Source: a virus
Length of the DNA: 64,000 nt
Virus record (IMG/VR): IMGVR_UViG_3300045119_000157
Coordinates: 19,579-83,578 of that record
Direction: 5' to 3' (one strand)
Part shown: one piece after another, positions 50,057 through 57,658 of the stretch
How the letters are laid out: the number at the start of each line of letters is the position of its first letter
Numbering within the stretch: the first letter of the stretch is position 1
Position numbers and translations under genes: made by a program
The notes under the pieces: model-generated
The model's input: only the letters and a program-made list of their open reading frames with translations
Database searches by the model: none
What the model was told of the DNA's origin: nothing

Positions 50057-50481
50057 TGGGCTACAAGGACCGCCCGACCGTGATCGTGCTGCTCGGCTGC
50101 GCGGGCGTCCCCAGTGAAACGATCCGCGCCGTCATCCCGTCATGGTCGCCGCCGTGCTACATCGCCGCCTACAACCCGACCGTCGGCCTCACGTCACTGG
50201 AATGCACCCTGAACCCGGACCGTGCTCTCCGTCTCGACAGCCGCGCCGCGTTCGACCTGTGGCAGTCATCCCCGACCGTCGACCCGGTGCGTCCGGACGG
50301 GAAACCGAACCGTCCGCTCACCGGCTTCGACGTCGAGTTCACCCGCCTCGACCACCCGACCGTCCCGTACATCCGCCCATACCACGAGGAGAACCATGTC
50401 CAACAACGAGAAGTTCTCGACCGACTCGCTGACACGCGCGCTCGATCACCACGCCCGAGAGGACGCAATCGAAGGGTTTAG
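50056..50481 (+). CDS. Hypothetical early protein
   Basis: The 141-residue protein begins MGYKDRPTVIVLLGCAGVPSE, with alternating strand/helix sequence to about residue 110. Its last ~30 residues (basic, Arg-rich) overlap the next gene in another frame. No family is recognised. The ATG shares its A with the previous stop. Confidence 0.55.
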   Translation: MGYKDRPTVIVLLGCAGVPSETIRAVIPSWSPPCYIAAYNPTVGLTSLECTLNPDRALRLDSRAAFDLWQSSPTVDPVRPDGKPNRPLTGFDVEFTRLDHPTVPYIRPYHEENHVQQREVLDRLADTRARSPRPRGRNRRV

Positions 50482-50626
50482 CCCGCCGCAGCCGGGTCGC
50501 CCGCTGTGGCTCATCCACGCGTCTGCTGGAACACATGAACTGACACAAGCGCAGGTGTACGGCTACTGCCTGGCGCTCGCCGATCTCGAACGGCGGTCAT
50601 CCATGCGAGCCAGCCTGGACGTGTAG
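50396..50626 (+). CDS. Small hypothetical protein overlapping upstream gene
   Basis: The 76-residue protein begins MSNNEKFSTDSLTRALDHHARED after a GAGGAGAACC site. It contains PLWLIHASAGTHELTQAQVYGYCLALADLERR, a beta-strand and helix pattern. It overlaps the previous gene by 86 bases, so one C-terminus may be misread; the good RBS favours this one. Confidence 0.55.
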   Translation: MSNNEKFSTDSLTRALDHHAREDAIEGFSPPQPGRPLWLIHASAGTHELTQAQVYGYCLALADLERRSSMRASLDV

Positions 50627-50636
50627 CGTCCTACCC
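50621..50636 (+). promoter_or_regulatory. Family-2 palindrome at the start of the modification cassette
   Basis: GTGTAG (50621-50626), CGTC, CTACCC (50631-50636), immediately followed by the GTG start at 50637. The same core GTGTAGCGTCCTACCC recurs before the endolysin gene at 63360. Confidence 0.5.
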
Positions 50637-51440
50637 GTGCCCGCCAAGAAACCGCCACGCTGGACTGAGTACGTTGACGTTGACGCGCTGATTCCTGACG
50701 AGCGAAACCCGAAGAACCACGCCGACAAGCTCCTTGACGAATCGCTTGCACGCTTCGGGTACACCGAACAGGTCATGATCGATGAACGCACCGGCAAACT
50801 CGTCGCCGGTCACGGCCGACGAGAACTGGTACTGCGAGCACGCGACACAGGCGCCGACCCTCCTGACGGAATCGTTGTGACAGCCGGGCGGTGGCGAGTC
50901 CCGGTGCAACGCGGCTGGGCGTCCGCCAACGACGACGAATCTCTCGCATACCTTGTGGCATCCAACCGGCTCGTTGAAACCGGAGGATGGGAACAATCGA
51001 TTGCATCGACCGTCCAACAGTTGAGCGACACCGCGCTCGGCCTCGTAGGCACCGGCTATACCGAAAGTGATCTCCAACTGCTACTGGCCGAAGCCGAGGC
51101 GATAACCGCAAACGAAGGCGACGATCCCGACGCTGGGGTACTGCTTGCAGCGTCAGATGTCACGCTGGGAGAACCGCAGCACACGGTCGAACGTGGCGAC
51201 GTGTGGAACGTGGGGAAGCATGTGCTCGTGTGTGCAGACGTTATGACTGAACATGCCCTGTGGGCACCACTGCTCGCAGAAGACGTGCTGTTCTGTCCCT
51301 ACCCCGGTCCATATGTCGCTCTCGCTGGACGCATCGATGAAGTCGTGCTGCTGCTAGTCCAACCTGACACGTATCTCGCAGGCCATGTCGTCGACAAGTT
51401 CGCAGCGGTCAACGGTGAAGACGAGGTGAACCGACGGTGA
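50637..51440 (+). CDS. ParB-like domain fused to a degenerate DNA methylase remnant
   Basis: The 267-residue protein has a ParB/Srx-type N-terminus: VDVDALIPDERNPKNHADK and LVAGHGRRELV (the GHGR motif). From about residue 180, GDVWNVGKHVLVCAD resembles the start of adenine/cytosine methylases (xxGDxxxLGxHxLxCGD), but the catalytic DPPY is replaced by CPYPGPY and the remaining MTase fold is missing. It opens the 7-deazaguanine cassette and may target or license modification. Codon use is visibly less GC-biased than in upstream genes. Confidence 0.6.
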   Translation: MPAKKPPRWTEYVDVDALIPDERNPKNHADKLLDESLARFGYTEQVMIDERTGKLVAGHGRRELVLRARDTGADPPDGIVVTAGRWRVPVQRGWASANDDESLAYLVASNRLVETGGWEQSIASTVQQLSDTALGLVGTGYTESDLQLLLAEAEAITANEGDDPDAGVLLAASDVTLGEPQHTVERGDVWNVGKHVLVCADVMTEHALWAPLLAEDVLFCPYPGPYVALAGRIDEVVLLLVQPDTYLAGHVVDKFAAVNGEDEVNRR

Positions 51441-52525
51441 CGGTGCTGCAAACGACCGGCACATGGGATCCCGCTGACCGGCACACGTATTTCTTGGCTG
51501 GCGACGGGCGTCCGTCACACACCGGCTACCCACACCAGTACGTGCTTCTTGCTGTCAATGAGCTATGCGACGGTTCGGGCAATGTGAAGGCGAAGCAACG
51601 CGACCGGGTTGAAACGCTGCTGGATAACGATGTGCGTGTCGTGATCGATTCCGGCGTGTTCTGGCTAACGAACGAACACAAACGCGCTCATAACATCACG
51701 ATGGATGCGGCCCTGTCCCTTGCCCCAACAGAGATCGACGGGTTCGACTGGCTGTGGTCGTCTTACCTTGCTGTGCACCGGCTGTGGGGCGACAAGGTGT
51801 GGGGATACATCGAACTCGACCAGGGCGGCGCCGACAACAAACGAAAGACGCGAGCCAAGCTGCACGACGAAGGCATTACACCGATGCCCGTCTACCACCC
51901 ACTCAATGACGGATGGGAGTACTTCGACGAACTCGCGTCAACGCACGACCGTCTTTGCTGCGGCAACATCGTTCAAGCCCCCGCCCCGTTGAGAATGCGT
52001 CTCATCCATACCATCTCGGAACGCCACCGCGCGTATCCTGACCTGTGGGTCCACTTTCTCGGCTTCACACCGAACCAGTGGATAAACGCCCTACCAGTGG
52101 ACTCTTGTGACTCGTCAACCTGGCTCGATTCAGTTCGCTGGGCGCCAGCGAAAGACTGGGTAATGAGCGCCGCTCTCGTGATGAAGCCCGTTGTGTCGCG
52201 AACTGTCACGGTGCGATGGACGTTCGACGGATGGCATCACTGGCCTGACGCACCATCGCACCGCGCGTATCTTGCCGACAGCCACCGCCACCTGTTCCAC
52301 GCCGCAGTGACCATCTCCGTCGCACATGACAACCGCGACGTTGAGTTCCACGATCTGCAAGACACCGCGAAGGCGTGCACGCCGCCAGGTCGCGACTGGA
52401 AGGACTGGTCATGCGAACGCATCGCTGAACACGTCGCCAGCCAGATCTCTCGTGAGGTCGACGGCCCCATTGCGGTGTCGATCGGTGAGGACGGCGAGTG
52501 TGACGCCACGGTGACCATCGGATGA
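51437..52525 (+). CDS. dpdA: DpdA-like DNA transglycosylase fused to a PTPS/QueD-like domain
   Basis: The 362-residue protein has TGT/DpdA features: VVIDSGVFWL with D71 in place of the TGT DSGGFQ, YIELDQGG with D128, ITPMPVYHP with H154, CGNIVQ, and VDSCDSSTWLDSVRW near 221-234. DpdA enzymes replace guanine in DNA with a 7-deazaguanine base. Residues of about 256-362 (DGWHHWP, DSHRHLFHAAVTISV, NRDVEFHDLQ, SCERIAEHVASQI) follow the PTPS/QueD order of metal His residues and strands. That fusion is unusual. GTG overlaps the previous stop. Confidence 0.72.
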   Translation: MTVLQTTGTWDPADRHTYFLAGDGRPSHTGYPHQYVLLAVNELCDGSGNVKAKQRDRVETLLDNDVRVVIDSGVFWLTNEHKRAHNITMDAALSLAPTEIDGFDWLWSSYLAVHRLWGDKVWGYIELDQGGADNKRKTRAKLHDEGITPMPVYHPLNDGWEYFDELASTHDRLCCGNIVQAPAPLRMRLIHTISERHRAYPDLWVHFLGFTPNQWINALPVDSCDSSTWLDSVRWAPAKDWVMSAALVMKPVVSRTVTVRWTFDGWHHWPDAPSHRAYLADSHRHLFHAAVTISVAHDNRDVEFHDLQDTAKACTPPGRDWKDWSCERIAEHVASQISREVDGPIAVSIGEDGECDATVTIG

Positions 52526-52953
52526 TCGCCGTGTCGGTATGCCACAACTTCGAGACGGCTCACCGGCTGTTCGGGCAGGGACCGGGCGGGAAGTGCTGGA
52601 ACCTTCACGGCCACTCGTTCCGCTGCGAAGTCGAAGTGACCGGCGAACCGGACGAACACGGGATGATCGTCGAGTACGGGGCGTTCAAGGCAGCCCTCCG
52701 CGGCTACGTGGACGACCGGCTCGACCACGGCGCCGTGCTTTCCACCGACGACCCGCTGTGTGCGCCTCTGCTGGACAGCGGCTGCAAAGTCCTACGACTG
52801 GCTCACGATCCCACTGTCGAAGCGTTAGCAGCGCACCTGGCGACCGTCGTGGACATCCAGATCCTCGGGACGCTGGCGAACGGCGAGCATTGCCGGGTGT
52901 CCCGCGTCCGGGTCGATGAGACGGCAACGAACTCGGCGACATGGACTCCCTGA
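52522..52953 (+). CDS. queD: 6-carboxytetrahydropterin synthase (QueD)
   Basis: The 143-residue protein has FETAHRL with H14, CWNLHGHSF with Cys25, H29 and H31, MIVEYGAFK, DDRLDHG with H69, and DPTVEALAAHL. These are the three zinc His residues, catalytic Cys and Asp-His pair of QueD/PTPS. QueD converts dihydroneopterin triphosphate to 6-carboxytetrahydropterin in 7-deazaguanine synthesis. It overlaps DpdA by 4 bases and QueE by 13. Confidence 0.88.
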   Translation: MIAVSVCHNFETAHRLFGQGPGGKCWNLHGHSFRCEVEVTGEPDEHGMIVEYGAFKAALRGYVDDRLDHGAVLSTDDPLCAPLLDSGCKVLRLAHDPTVEALAAHLATVVDIQILGTLANGEHCRVSRVRVDETATNSATWTP

Positions 52954-53636
52954 CCGTCTCGGAAGTGTTCGGTCCGACAATCCAAGGCGAAGGACCGTCC
53001 TGCGGTCGGTTGGCGGCGTTCGTGCGGCTCGGGCTGTGCAACCTCGATTGCTCGTGGTGCGACACGCCGTATACGTGGGACTGGACCGGCAAGAACGGCG
53101 AACCACAAGACCGAACAAGGCTCTACCGGGCAACACCCGAAGACCTAGCCGCTGAAGTGACAGCTATGCGTGTCCCGCTAGTCGTCGTGACCGGCGGCGA
53201 ACCGCTCGTCCAGAAGGCTGCGCTCGGCCGACTCGTTGACACTCTCCACGGCTTCCATCTCCGGGTTGAGATCGAAACGAACGGATCGCTGCTGTGCCCG
53301 CCTGAGTGGCCTGTCCGGTTGAACGTGTCACCCAAACTTCGTCACTCTGGTGTTGACCCGTCATACGCGGCGACCGCGATGACGCTGTACCGCGATGACC
53401 CGCGCGCCGTGTTCAAGTTCGTCGTGGACGACGTGCTGTCGTTCCCCGAACTTGACGACCTGATCGACAAGTACGCCGTCGCACCGGAACGCGTGTGGGT
53501 CATGCCCGAAGGCCGCACCGACGGAAAGATGACCGGCAAGCGCGTCACCCGCATCGCTGAGTCCGCGATCACGCGGCGCTACAACGTGTCAACACGACTC
53601 CACGTTCTGCTGTGGGGCGACGAGAGAGGACGCTGA
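52941..53636 (+). CDS. queE: 7-carboxy-7-deazaguanine synthase (QueE)
   Basis: The 231-residue protein has VFGPTIQGEGPSCGR, then GLCNLDCSWCDTPYTW with C33, C37 and C40 (CxxxCxxC, the radical-SAM [4Fe-4S] site), then VVVTGGEPLVQ and VEIETNGSL. This is a complete QueE set. The enzyme converts 6-carboxytetrahydropterin to 7-carboxy-7-deazaguanine (CDG). It is followed by the FolE fusion; no QueC, which would make preQ0 from CDG, is seen. Confidence 0.9.
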   Translation: MDSLTVSEVFGPTIQGEGPSCGRLAAFVRLGLCNLDCSWCDTPYTWDWTGKNGEPQDRTRLYRATPEDLAAEVTAMRVPLVVVTGGEPLVQKAALGRLVDTLHGFHLRVEIETNGSLLCPPEWPVRLNVSPKLRHSGVDPSYAATAMTLYRDDPRAVFKFVVDDVLSFPELDDLIDKYAVAPERVWVMPEGRTDGKMTGKRVTRIAESAITRRYNVSTRLHVLLWGDERGR

Positions 53637-53640
53637 CCGA

Positions 53641-54531
53641 GTGGACGTCGTAACCATCACCCTCGACGAAGTGGTCGCCGCGGCGACCAGCGTCGCCCAC
53701 AGACACAACGGCAGCATCCGAAGCGTGTACGGCGTGCCGCGGGGCGGACTGTTCCCTGCTGCTGTCGTCGCGGGACAACTCCGGGTTCCCCTCAGTGCAA
53801 CACCGGAACGCGGAACGCTGGTCGTGGACGACCTTGTCGACTCAGGCGCCACGCTGACTCCGTACACGCTTGATGCTGACCTGTACGTGGATGCCCTGTT
53901 CCGTAAGTCCACGTCGCCTTCCGGCATCGCTCCACACGCCGAACTGCGCGACGGCTGGCTTGTGTTCCCGTGGGAACACAACGACTCGGCCGGACCCGAA
54001 GACGCAGTGTTGCGGCTACTCAACTTCATCGGCGAAGACGCGACGCGTGAAGGGCTTGTCGACACACCGGGTCGTGTGTGTCGTTCACTCGCAGAGTTGA
54101 CAGGCGGCTACAACGATGACCCCGCGACCATCTTGTCCACCGTGTTCACCGAGCAACACGATCAGATGGTGGTTCTCGATGGCGTCGAGTTCACGTCGCT
54201 CTGCGAACACCACATGCTCCCGTTCGTAGGCACCGCTGTCGTGGGGTACGTGCCTCGCGGCAAGGTCGTCGGGCTGTCGAAACTGGCTCGCCTGGTGGAG
54301 TGCTACGCCCGCCGCCTACAGGTGCAGGAGAGGATGACAGAGCAGATCGCTCTCGCCCTGATGACACATCTCGAACCTGAAGGTGCGGGCGTTGTCATCC
54401 GTGCTCACCATTCCTGCATGGGCTGCCGTGGTGTCCGCAAGCCGTCCGCCCGCATGACGACCAGCGCCCTTCTCGGTATCATGCGCTACTCGCCCGACGC
54501 ACGGTCTGAGTTCCTCGCCTTCGCCCATTGA
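53641..54531 (+). CDS. folE: Phosphoribosyltransferase fused to GTP cyclohydrolase I (FolE)
   Basis: The 296-residue protein has an N-terminal phosphoribosyltransferase half: VYGVPRGGLFPAA near 29-41 and VVDDLVDSGATL near 61-72, the PRPP-binding loop. From about residue 119 it is FolE: NFIGEDATREGLVDTPGRV, TSLCEHHMLPF with zinc ligands C188 and H191, VGLSKLARLVE, and HHSCMGCRGV with C259. FolE makes dihydroneopterin triphosphate, the first step toward preQ0. The phosphoribosyltransferase role is unclear; it could salvage bases. The start follows QueE by 4 bases. Confidence 0.82.
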   Translation: MDVVTITLDEVVAAATSVAHRHNGSIRSVYGVPRGGLFPAAVVAGQLRVPLSATPERGTLVVDDLVDSGATLTPYTLDADLYVDALFRKSTSPSGIAPHAELRDGWLVFPWEHNDSAGPEDAVLRLLNFIGEDATREGLVDTPGRVCRSLAELTGGYNDDPATILSTVFTEQHDQMVVLDGVEFTSLCEHHMLPFVGTAVVGYVPRGKVVGLSKLARLVECYARRLQVQERMTEQIALALMTHLEPEGAGVVIRAHHSCMGCRGVRKPSARMTTSALLGIMRYSPDARSEFLAFAH

Positions 54532-54566
54532 CCGCTAGGTTGCACTGGGTGTACGGTGTGGGTATG
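54528..54566 (+). promoter_or_regulatory. P7: operator-bearing promoter, family 1
   Basis: TTGACC at 54528-54533 (the best -35 of the set, overlapping the FolE stop), 18-base spacer, TACGGT at 54552-54557, ATG at 54564. Operator TGCACTGGGTGTA at 54541-54553. Confidence 0.75.
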
Positions 54567-54995
54567 GCGAACACCGCAGCGGCGCTCTCACGCTGGCAGA
54601 ACAAGCCGCGTGCCTGCCGCGATGAAATCGCCAGCCTGATAGGTGAGCACAGCGTTCTGACTCCTGAAGTCAGCCGTGGCATGGTCGTCGCTGGCACAGC
54701 CGCAGAGGTTGCCGCTCAGTTCAGCGGCCCGGTCACGCTGGGTCCATCGAGCTTCACGGAACTGGACGATGTGGCCGACTCGTTCGCTTCGCTTGACGCT
54801 CCGATTCCCGCTGGTCACGTGCGTGTCAAGCTGTGGACGGTCGCCGCTGCTGGGCTGCCGGTACTCGCCAACGGCGACCATGACTTCTCATGGGAACGAG
54901 AGTGGGTCGTGGCCGGTGACTTCAACGGTGCCCCCGTGGTCGACGACGAGTTCGGTGATCCGGTCGTCGTCGTGCATCTCACAGCCCTGTTCTAG
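54564..54995 (+). CDS. Hypothetical protein, 143 aa, probably leaderless
   Basis: The protein starts MANTAAALSRWQNKPRACRDEIASL, with alternating helix and strand sequence and a final VDDEFGDPVVVVHLTALF. No SD precedes the ATG, which lies at the predicted +1 of P7. It is not QueC: the PP-loop SGGxDS motif is absent. Its codon use resembles the modification cassette, so it may be an accessory to that system. Confidence 0.6.
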   Translation: MANTAAALSRWQNKPRACRDEIASLIGEHSVLTPEVSRGMVVAGTAAEVAAQFSGPVTLGPSSFTELDDVADSFASLDAPIPAGHVRVKLWTVAAAGLPVLANGDHDFSWEREWVVAGDFNGAPVVDDEFGDPVVVVHLTALF

Positions 54996-55030
54996 ACACA
55001 CGCATACACCGGGTGTACGATCAGGGCATG
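54993..55030 (+). promoter_or_regulatory. P8: operator-bearing promoter, family 1
   Basis: The -35 TAGACA (54993-54998) contains the TAG stop of the upstream gene. A 17-base spacer follows, then TACGAT at 55016-55021 and ATG at 55028. Operator TACACCGGGTGTA at 55005-55017. Confidence 0.78.
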
Positions 55031-55213
55031 ATGAATCATCTTGCTGACCACCAGTTCACCGACCACGACGACCGTATCGAGGACCACGCTGCCACGGGTC
55101 CTTGCTTTAGTTGCTGGTGCTATTCGTGTGGCGGGCGGATGGACCAGCCCCGTGTGACGCGACCGAACGACGTTGACCCCGAGAACGTGAGCCATGAGCG
55201 GTGCTTCACATGA
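55028..55213 (+). CDS. Small Cys-rich protein, 61 aa, probably leaderless
   Basis: The protein has an acidic His/Asp-rich start and a CFSCWCYSCGGR cluster, probably a zinc site. Two adjacent ATGs occur at 55028 and 55031, the first at the predicted +1 of P8. No SD is present. Function unknown. Confidence 0.6.
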   Translation: MMNHLADHQFTDHDDRIEDHAATGPCFSCWCYSCGGRMDQPRVTRPNDVDPENVSHERCFT

Positions 55214-55404
55214 CCCGGCCGTGCGAGGTGCGCGGTTGTAGTGGAACCCTCCACGCGTACAACACGGTCAACCAGAAGGGCACCGGGGACCGCCTTCACC
55301 AGTTCGAATGCGATGTGAACTGGCGGCACCGGGCTTGGCTGATTGAGTCGCTGGACCAGTTGCACAAGACGCAGCCGACACGCTGGGACACATCGAAGCT
55401 CTAG
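55210..55404 (+). CDS. Small Cys-containing hypothetical protein
   Basis: The 64-residue protein begins MTRPCEVRGCSGTLHAYN, with a later HQFECDVNWRHRAW. The three Cys and nearby His residues may bind zinc. ATG overlaps the previous stop by 4 bases. Its own stop lies within the -35 of P9. Confidence 0.55.
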   Translation: MTRPCEVRGCSGTLHAYNTVNQKGTGDRLHQFECDVNWRHRAWLIESLDQLHKTQPTRWDTSKL

Positions 55405-55439
55405 ACATGGCAGCTACACCTAGTGTACTGTCGGCGGTG
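55402..55439 (+). promoter_or_regulatory. P9: operator-bearing promoter, family 1 (degenerate)
   Basis: TAGACA at 55402-55407 contains the TAG stop of the upstream gene; 18-base spacer; TACTGT at 55426-55431. The operator TACACCTAGTGTA (55415-55427) breaks symmetry at one inner base. The gene uses an ATG at 55474 after AAAGGTGG. Confidence 0.6.
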
Positions 55440-55473
55440 ACGGGAGAACGGCTCCCGGCGAAAGGTGGCTCCG

Positions 55474-55737
55474 ATGGAGCAGACAGGTTCGATCACGAAG
55501 GTGGGAGAGTTCACCTTCGATACCGCGACCAGCACGGTCAGCGGTCCGGCGAAGTACATGCGGTCGAGCGAGTACGCGGCCTGCGTCCGGTCGATCGAGA
55601 ACGGGACGAGCCATGTGTTCCGGGCCGGGGTGGAGCACTCACCGTCGGTCGAGGTGGCGCTGCTCGTCACGATCCAGACTGACTATGCGGGCTGGCACGG
55701 GATGCAGTCCTTCAACCGGATGCGGGGTGTGTCGTGA
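55474..55737 (+). CDS. Small beta-rich hypothetical protein, 87 aa
   Basis: The protein begins MEQTGSITKVGEFTFDTATSTVSGPAKYM and is mostly beta-strand, ending in a helix with a basic tail. No motif is recognised. ATG at 55474 follows AAAGGTGG. It overlaps the next gene by 4 bases (GTGA). Confidence 0.55.
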   Translation: MEQTGSITKVGEFTFDTATSTVSGPAKYMRSSEYAACVRSIENGTSHVFRAGVEHSPSVEVALLVTIQTDYAGWHGMQSFNRMRGVS

Positions 55738-56030
55738 GCGTGAACCGCGAGAACGTGATCTGGCAGTCCGAGGACGGGACGTGGAGCCGTGGCTTCTACG
55801 ACTACGTCACGACCGGCGATGACTACGAGTGGGACGTCGAGTATCTCGACTCGTTCATGTGGGTCCGCACCGGGCTGCGGTCCGAGGACGCAGCGCATGA
55901 CGCGTGGGACGGCGCGAACCCCGGCGGCTACTCCGTCGCCCGCTGGTCCGAGACTCCCGAGTACACCGACCGGCTCGACGCGAAGGCGGCTGCGTTCAAG
56001 GCAGCCGGGAAGGGAGGTGCAGCCTGGTAG
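55734..56030 (+). CDS. Small hypothetical protein, 98 aa
   Basis: The protein is rich in Trp, Tyr and Asp (ENVIWQSEDGTWSRGFYDYVTT, in part) with a later Glu-rich helix and a Gly-containing end. Function unknown. GTG at 55734 overlaps the previous stop. The short gap after it (56031-56120) shows only the RBS for the next gene. Confidence 0.5.
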   Translation: MSVNRENVIWQSEDGTWSRGFYDYVTTGDDYEWDVEYLDSFMWVRTGLRSEDAAHDAWDGANPGGYSVARWSETPEYTDRLDAKAAAFKAAGKGGAAW

Positions 56031-56120
56031 GTCACTGGCAGGTCGGGCACCGCACGCGCGGCGTCCGCCTCCTGCCCGTCCCGGAACACGTTCGGGGCGC
56101 AAGCAGACAAGGAGAACCCG

Positions 56121-57368
56121 ATGGATACCACCACACGAAACGCGACTCTCACGGACCTCGCGGTGATGCTGCGCGAGCAGCACGCCCGGAAGCTCGACAT
56201 GGTCGTGCCCGCCAGCCAGATCCGCTCGGAGGAGGGCGTCCTCGTGGTCGCCGGAGCCGAAGCGCAGATCGACCTTGACGGTGTCACCGTCGCCGACGGC
56301 GAGTACCGGCCGACGGTGATCTGTGACGAGGGGATCGCGGACAAGCTCGGCGTCCCCGTCGCGTACCTGAAGCGGATGCGCGAGTCCCGCCCGGACCTGT
56401 ACGACGCCAACGTGAACGGCTGGCTGCACGGCTACGAAGGCCGTGTCGAGAACCTCGTCGTGACCGGCGAAGACGCAGTCGAAGCGGACACCCGGTCGTT
56501 CCTGCTCCGCTGCTTCCGCGGCGACGTCGGGAAGCAGGGCATCGCCCGTGCGTTCCTGTCGAACGGCTACAAGGTCATCGACCACCTCGACGTCCTCACC
56601 GCCACACTCGACGGGATCCGCGAGTCCGGCACGCCGGTCGACATCATCGGCTGCGACCTGACCGACCGGAAGATGTACGTCCGAGTCGCGGCACCCGAGA
56701 TCGCGGTCCTCGCGCCGACGCTGCTCGCCGGGTACCGCTCACCGGCTTTCGAGCACGGCCGCGGCCGTGACGCCTGGTCCTCGATCGACCGGATCCGCGA
56801 GGTCGCCGCGCGTGAGGGGAAGGGCTACGAGCCGGGGAAGGAGCCGGTCGTGTTCGCCGGGTTCGAGATCAGCAACAGCGAGACGGGCGGCGGCGCATCG
56901 ACGATCACGCCTCGCCTGATCGTGGAGATCTGCCGGAACGGGTTGAAGATCCAGCAGGACATTCTCCGTGCCGTGCATCTCGGGTCGAAGATGGACGACG
57001 GGATCGTCCGCTGGTCCGATGACACGCAGCGGAAGCAGTTGCAGTTGATCACCGCTCAGGCCCGCGACGCGGTCGCGACGTTCCTCGACGTCGAGTACGT
57101 CAAGACGGCTGTCGGCCGGTTGGAGGCGAAGGCGGGCACGCCGGTCCGCCACGCGGCGGAGACAGTCGAGACGGTCTGCAAGACGCTCCGGTTCAGCGAG
57201 GAGCACACCGCGGGCGTCCTCGATCACTTCATCCAGGGCGGGCAGATGACGGCGGGTGGCGTGATGCAGGCGGTCACGTCGTTCGCTCAGACCATCATGG
57301 ACGCCGACGACGCGGCAGCGTTCGAAGCGCAGGGTGTCCGTGCACTGGAACTCGCGGCACAGTCGTAG
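56121..57368 (+). CDS. DUF932-family phage protein
   Basis: The 415-residue protein has LGVPVAYLKRMRESRPDLYDANVNGWL, LRCFRGDVGKQGIARAFLSNGYKVIDHLDVL (in parts), ISNSETGGGASTITP, and LIVEICRNGLKI. These are features of DUF932, a phage/plasmid family of unknown function often near recombination genes. ATG at 56121 follows CAAGGAGAACCCG, the shared translation-initiation module. A long hairpin follows its stop. Confidence 0.75.
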   Translation: MDTTTRNATLTDLAVMLREQHARKLDMVVPASQIRSEEGVLVVAGAEAQIDLDGVTVADGEYRPTVICDEGIADKLGVPVAYLKRMRESRPDLYDANVNGWLHGYEGRVENLVVTGEDAVEADTRSFLLRCFRGDVGKQGIARAFLSNGYKVIDHLDVLTATLDGIRESGTPVDIIGCDLTDRKMYVRVAAPEIAVLAPTLLAGYRSPAFEHGRGRDAWSSIDRIREVAAREGKGYEPGKEPVVFAGFEISNSETGGGASTITPRLIVEICRNGLKIQQDILRAVHLGSKMDDGIVRWSDDTQRKQLQLITAQARDAVATFLDVEYVKTAVGRLEAKAGTPVRHAAETVETVCKTLRFSEEHTAGVLDHFIQGGQMTAGGVMQAVTSFAQTIMDADDAAAFEAQGVRALELAAQS

Positions 57369-57378
57369 CCGCTAGGTC

Positions 57379-57426
57379 GCTCGACGGCCGGGTTCTCGTA
57401 TCGCCCCGAGACCCGGTCCGTCGAGC
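57379..57426 (+). terminator. Long stem-loop, probable terminator
   Basis: GCTCGACGG (57379-57387) pairs with CCGTCGAGC (57418-57426), and CCGGGTTCTCG (57388-57398) pairs with CGAGACCCGG (57407-57416) with one bulge. The total is about 19 base pairs. It lies between the DUF932 gene and the next small gene. Confidence 0.65.
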
Positions 57427-57451
57427 ATTCAACTTGTCCGAGGGAGAACTG

Positions 57452-57658
57452 ATGATGGAGGGAGTCGAGTTATGCGCGAGGTGCCGAGGGGAACGCCGGG
57501 TCGTCCGGAACGGGCTGCCGGTGAAGTGCCCGGCCTGTCATGGGTCTGGCTTGTGGTCGCCGTCGCCGTTGGAGCCGTCGCGGCGGGTGCGGCTGGTGTG
57601 GCTGTCATCTGGATCGCGGGCGTCGGCGGCTGGTTCCGGTTCACCGTCGCGCTGCTGA
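57452..57658 (+). CDS. Small DnaJ-type zinc-finger protein
   Basis: The 68-residue protein has CARCRG and CPACHGSG, separated by a short hairpin, a minimal DnaJ-like CxxCxG zinc finger. ATG at 57452 follows GAGGGAG. After the finger the sequence becomes Ser/Arg-rich and poorly structured, while the overlapping -1 frame encodes a good membrane segment, so the true C-terminus is uncertain. Confidence 0.5.
   Translation: MMEGVELCARCRGERRVVRNGLPVKCPACHGSGLWSPSPLEPSRRVRLVWLSSGSRASAAGSGSPSRC

Noticed and set aside
54564-54995. Missing QueC of the deazaguanine pathway
   Set aside because: The protein has no SGGxDS PP-loop and no zinc Cys cluster. I left it as unknown.
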